From NCBI GenBank assembly GCA_016208545.1, contig JACQXU010000028.1, positions 1-33,374 on the forward strand: 33,374 bases of DNA. Reading direction: 5' to 3'. Numbering within the stretch: the stretch's first letter is position 1; every line of letters starts with the position of its first letter. The notes beneath the pieces were generated by a model. It did no database searches, had not been told where the DNA came from, and saw only the letters and a program-made list of their open reading frames with translations. The position numbers were made by a program, and so were the translations under genes. Shown here one piece after another: positions 31,097 through 33,374 of this stretch. This DNA is from Candidatus Uhrbacteria bacterium. GTDB lineage: Bacteria; Patescibacteriota; Patescibacteriia; UBA9934; GWF2-40-263.

Positions 31097-31966
31097 ATGA
31101 ATTTATTAGTTTCATCTTTATTGCATTCTTCAGTTCTAATAGTTCCGCTCAATGATGCGGAATCTATTTTGATCAGCCAGATCGCGCAAAAGATCGGCTT
31201 GCAAACAATTCTTTCAAAACAAACTCACGGCGCGTCGCTTGATAAAGGCCGCGATTATTTTCCAATCATCAAAAAAGGCAAATTCAAAAAAGTGATCGCT
31301 GTTGAAATGCCGGGGCCTAAAACGGAAACTAAGTTGAAAAAACTCGGAATCTATTTTGTTATTATTGATCATCATCATTACACAGGTTTGGATCGCGCGC
31401 ACGACGCATCTCAAAAGATGTTGCCTTCGTCACTCGAGCAATTTCTCAAACTTTTCAAACTTACAGACACAAAATTAAAAACATTAGGTTTTGATCCGAG
31501 ATTAGTTCGCGGGATAGGAATTTATGATCGCGGTTTCATTTGGGCGCTTCAAGAAGAAGGTTATGGCAAATCAGAGATAAAAAGCGTTCTCGCTTTTCAC
31601 GATGCGCTTATTTCACAAATCCACAATCCAAAAACCGAAGCGCGAAAACAATCAATCGCAAAACGCGCATGGCAAAGTCGAAAAAAATGGCGAGAATTTT
31701 TTATTGTTGAAACAAAAGCGGACATTCAACTTCGTCCGCGTTTGTCGCGAATTGTAGCAGAAGAATTTGAAAAACCAACTCCGCTTATTGTCATTGAACA
31801 CAAACGCGGTTTGATTTATATTCAAGAGTCTGACAAAGCGATAGATCTTTTTCAAAAGTTCGGCGGATTCACATTTGGCCAAGATCGTAATTGGGGGTAT
31901 CGTAATGAAAAAAGGAAAAGGCGTGTTACAGTCCGTGATGTAAAAAAAGTTTTATTGAACCAATAA
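31097..31966 (+). CDS. DHH-like phosphoesterase-related protein
   Basis: 289 residues from ATG 31097; a TTG at 31085 is a weaker choice. The motif VIIDHHHY (Asp91 and following His) ends a strand, as in the DHH phosphoesterase superfamily (RecJ, NrnA, GdpP). LIVPLNDAES and VIAVEMPGPKTETKLKKLG resemble the preceding Rossmann strands. GIGIYDRGFIWAL supplies a further Asp. The usual N-terminal HxDxD site is not clear, so it may be a divergent or non-catalytic member. The C-terminal GGFTFGQDRNWGYRNEKRKRR could bind nucleic acid. No partner gene is adjacent. Confidence 0.55.
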   Translation: MNLLVSSLLHSSVLIVPLNDAESILISQIAQKIGLQTILSKQTHGASLDKGRDYFPIIKKGKFKKVIAVEMPGPKTETKLKKLGIYFVIIDHHHYTGLDRAHDASQKMLPSSLEQFLKLFKLTDTKLKTLGFDPRLVRGIGIYDRGFIWALQEEGYGKSEIKSVLAFHDALISQIHNPKTEARKQSIAKRAWQSRKKWREFFIVETKADIQLRPRLSRIVAEEFEKPTPLIVIEHKRGLIYIQESDKAIDLFQKFGGFTFGQDRNWGYRNEKRKRRVTVRDVKKVLLNQ

Positions 31967-32064
31967 GCCTGTTGCTAAATAATTTGTCAGAATAACAATA
32001 GTAGATTGCGGATAAGTAATTAAGCTAAATTAAGCCAAAAAGTATAGAAAGTGCCACTGAACCC

Positions 32065-32093
32065 TTGACAGTATTTTGGTTTCGTGGTATACT
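32065..32093 (+). promoter_or_regulatory. Consensus sigma-70 promoter
   Basis: TTGACA (32065-32070), 17 bases, TATACT (32088-32093), with predicted start near 32100. It is as good as the rRNA promoter and has the same CCCTTGACAG context. It points into a region without a protein gene, which suggests a stable RNA. Confidence 0.8.
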
Positions 32094-32235
32094 GCTGTTG
32101 TAAGGATGAGAACAGAAAGAAAGGGAAACGAGAACATTCAAACAATTTAATGTGTCGCCTAGGAAACGACACTTCGCTATAAAGAGCGAGAGAGCCCGAC
32201 TCTGGGGTTACAAGAGAAACCAGCTAAATCAGCTG

Positions 32236-32284
32236 TCATTGCGAGGAAGTCTAGCCTTAAGGCAAGACGACGAAGCAATCTCAG
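32236..32284. repeat. Family A palindrome inside the candidate RNA
   Basis: GTCATTGCGAGGAAGTCTAG through GACGACGAAGCAATCTC, with an AGCCTTAAGGC loop stem. It probably extends a peripheral helix of the RNA, as similar inserts do in 23S. Confidence 0.75.
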
Positions 32285-32301
32285 TGTTTAGCTTGTGAAG
32301 C

Positions 32302-32346
32302 AGGTTTTGGAATTCTCTCTAACAAAGGATTCTAAAACCTGCTTTT
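32302..32346 (+). terminator. Strong terminator of the candidate RNA
   Basis: AGCAGGTTTTGGAATTC pairs with GGATTCTAAAACCTGCT (one mismatch and one wobble) around a 12-base loop and is followed by TTTTTCTTT. A second hairpin, GCTTTTTC/GAAAAAGC (32341-32361), overlaps it. Confidence 0.8.
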
Positions 32347-32369
32347 TCTTTATGAAAAAGCAACTCGTA

Positions 32370-32825
32370 GTGCTCGGATAGATAGGAGTGGGGGCCGCAA
32401 GGTCACCAAAAGCGAGAGAGCTTAATCCTATTTACCAGAGTCTACACTCTGACAATCTCCGGCCTTTTGGCTGGATCTTCCGGGGACGACAACCGGAAAC
32501 GTCGAGGTCGCTGGAATACGTCCGTTCGCCTGATGGTTATCAGGCGAACAGGCACAAGGCGATCTCCCCAATGTGAGTCAGATCACATTGTGGTAATGAG
32601 TGCGCAAGAGTGGAAATTAAACTTCCATTCCTTGCACTCCTTATCACTAAAACATGTGGTAGACGCAGGCTTCAGCCTGCGTGACTTCGCGAGAGAGGAG
32701 TGTTCGTTACAACTAAATAATCTTCGATCGTTTTTTCTGAACTCAACCGTTTTTGAACTATCCGTCCGTGCACGACACTTTGTGCCGAATGCGCGAACAA
32801 CGGACTCAAAGAGCAGGTGACTTTG
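32370..32825 (+). ncRNA. Hairpin-dense block, candidate large noncoding RNA
   Basis: At least eight stems occur in about 400 bases: CAGAGT/ACTCTG (32436-32451), CCGGCC/GGCTGG (32459-32474), TTCCGG/CCGGAA (32478-32498, with GACG in its loop able to pair with CGTC at 32500 as a pseudoknot), TTCGCCTGAT/ATCAGGCGAA (32525-32548, perfect), CAATGTGA/TCACATTG (32569-32590, perfect), GAGTGC..TGGAA/TTCCA..GCACTC (32598-32639), ACGCAGGC/GCCTGCGT (32663-32682, family B) and GTCCGT/ACGGAC (32764-32805). Such an ordered array without a frame suggests a folded RNA. I know no class that it matches. Confidence 0.45.
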
Positions 32826-32956
32826 GATAACGATCTTCCTTAGCTCGTAATCTCTATATTTATGAGTTTTGGAAGCGCCACCTCATGTGAGGCGACGCGA
32901 CTGATTTTGGGCACCCATGCCCTCCGCTTGATGCGGAAAAAATGGGGAGAAATAAA

Positions 32957-33136
32957 ATGTGCCAGATGAATTGTACCCGCGCGGCCGCCGCGCGGGCAAT
33001 CTTCTCGGCGAAGGCGGCGGGCCGTCAGGCCCCCGCCTTCTACCTCGGCGTTCTCGCCGCGTACGCGCGGCAGGACAAGGCCGAGGAGACCCGCAGGGCG
33101 TACCTGCGGGCCCGTGGCTGGCGCGTCTCGCGCTAG
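32957..33136 (+). CDS. 59-residue GC-rich microprotein, possibly foreign
   Basis: 59 codons from ATG 32957 (MCQMNCTRAAAARAIF..). GGGGAG lies seven bases upstream. About nine in ten third codon positions are G or C (GCG, GCC, CGC, CTC, GAG, AAG), while neighbouring genes prefer A or T. This codon pattern is that of a real gene from a high-GC genome. The protein is predicted helical and basic, with AFYLGVLAAYARQDKAEETR as a likely amphipathic helix. The N-terminal MCQMNC has two cysteines. I recognise no family. Two hairpins (GGGCA..TGCCC and CCGC/GCGG) precede the ribosome site. Confidence 0.6.
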   Translation: MCQMNCTRAAAARAIFSAKAAGRQAPAFYLGVLAAYARQDKAEETRRAYLRARGWRVSR

Positions 33137-33374
33137 CTCGCCACAAAAAAGAGGAAAGGAAAAAAAACGATGAGTAACTAGCAACATCCGCGTTTGATTG
33201 GCACGCGGGTGTGAAGAAAAAGCGGCAAAGGTCCGCAAAGTCAGTCCGGGGTGTTCGTACTCCTCGTTAGGGTCGCACCAAAATACGGACGAGTTTCGGC
33301 TCGTAAAAACCGAAAAAGCATTCGGGGAGCGTTGCGATTGCACATCGCTTCGCTCCCCAACTCACTTTGCTACT
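33137..33374 (+). other. Leader-like region with a three-codon ORF and hairpins
   Basis: GAGGAAAGGA (33151-33160) is a good ribosome site and is followed by ATG AGT AAC TAG (33170-33181), a minimal start-stop frame. Then come ACATCCGCG/CGCGGGTGT (about 33185-33213), ACGAG/CTCGT (near 33290-33305) and GGGGAGCG..CGCTCCCC (33324-33358) with an inner GCGAT/ATCGC. This may be the leader of a gene beyond the window. Confidence 0.4.

Larger units (their letters stand above)
32100..32348 (+). ncRNA. Candidate structured RNA of about 250 bases
   Basis: It runs from the predicted start to a strong terminator. Hairpins are GTGTCG/CGACAC (32152-32172), TCGCT/AGCGA, CAGCT/AGCTG and a longer arm in which AGCTAAA pairs with TTTAGCT. 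That arm contains a family A palindrome (32236-32284). No protein frame is visible. Promoter plus terminator plus structure supports an independent transcript. I cannot match it to a known class. Confidence 0.5.
31967..32956 (+). other. About 990-base region without a recognisable protein gene
   Basis: The frames at 32388-32576 and 32467-32820 cross many perfect hairpins and show no protein character, so I do not call them. The stretch holds a consensus promoter, a probable RNA ended by a terminator, and a second hairpin-rich block. No tmRNA, RNase P, SRP or 6S signature could be found by eye. Confidence 0.7.

Noticed and set aside
32388..32820. Overlapping 62- and 117-codon frames in the hairpin-rich block
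   Set aside because: They cross perfect inverted repeats, overlap each other, lack ribosome sites and show no protein-like pattern.
32100..32830. tmRNA, RNase P RNA, SRP RNA or 6S RNA
   Set aside because: I looked for the conserved tag, GAGGAAAGTCC-type, GGAA-tetraloop and tRNA-like ends and found none that fit.
32840..33343. 167-codon minus-strand frame opposite the GC-rich microprotein
   Set aside because: It is antisense to the ORF with strong G/C third positions and is low-complexity Arg/Pro/Gly; high GC alone keeps the frame open.

Overview
The window looks like part of a small, AT-rich bacterial genome, most likely Patescibacteria (Candidate Phyla Radiation). This is an inference. It rests on a 23S rRNA gene interrupted by several group I introns with LAGLIDADG genes, a transketolase split into two genes, a tiny lysine-rich histone H1-like protein, many short palindromic repeats, and use of the standard code (TGA serves as a stop). 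No 16S gene or ribosomal protein is present to fix the lineage.

Layout. 1-650: an RBBP9-type serine hydrolase whose start codon abuts the end of a palindromic repeat. 647-7592: an rRNA transcription unit with a consensus promoter (647-675), a long structured leader, a 23S gene split into five exons by four group I introns (E. coli positions about 1923, 2262, 2449 and 2596; the last three carry homing endonuclease genes), a spacer that folds into one long stem, and 5S. No 16S gene lies upstream. 7632-10702 (+): a 36-residue CxxC membrane peptide coupled to a GlmU-like nucleotidyltransferase, a P-loop kinase, a palindromic element and an EndoQ-like PHP nuclease. 10748-12446 (-): an H1-like peptide and a secreted L,D-transpeptidase. 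12519-12925: stacked palindromes holding an intact tRNA-Ala nested inside a broken tRNA. 12987-13614 (+): an unknown protein with a possible frameshifted start.

13611-19073 (-): a 2-hydroxyacid dehydrogenase, an AbiEii-type nucleotidyltransferase with a small partner, a PfkB kinase and aconitase. Isocitrate dehydrogenase (19265-20446, +) diverges from aconitase, and a 181-bp palindrome fills almost all of the space between them. 20552-27697 (-): a carbon-metabolism block (rpiB, rpe, two cupredoxin-domain paralogues, transketolase N half, a GIY-YIG gene, transketolase C half, a PfkB kinase, class II aldolase). Together these give the non-oxidative pentose phosphate and lower hexose steps plus two TCA enzymes. 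27952-30957 (+): ileS, invaded in frame by repeats at four places. 31097-31966: a DHH-like protein. 31967-33374: no conventional gene except a very GC-rich 59-codon ORF. It holds a consensus promoter, a terminator and a dense series of hairpins that suggest one or more undescribed structured RNAs.

The main theme is repeat invasion. At least six short repeat families occur, and they sit inside rRNA expansion segments, inside reading frames (ileS, probably acnA), at gene ends (rpiB, the GIY-YIG gene), next to start codons (hydrolase, acnA, icd, ileS) and inside a tRNA.
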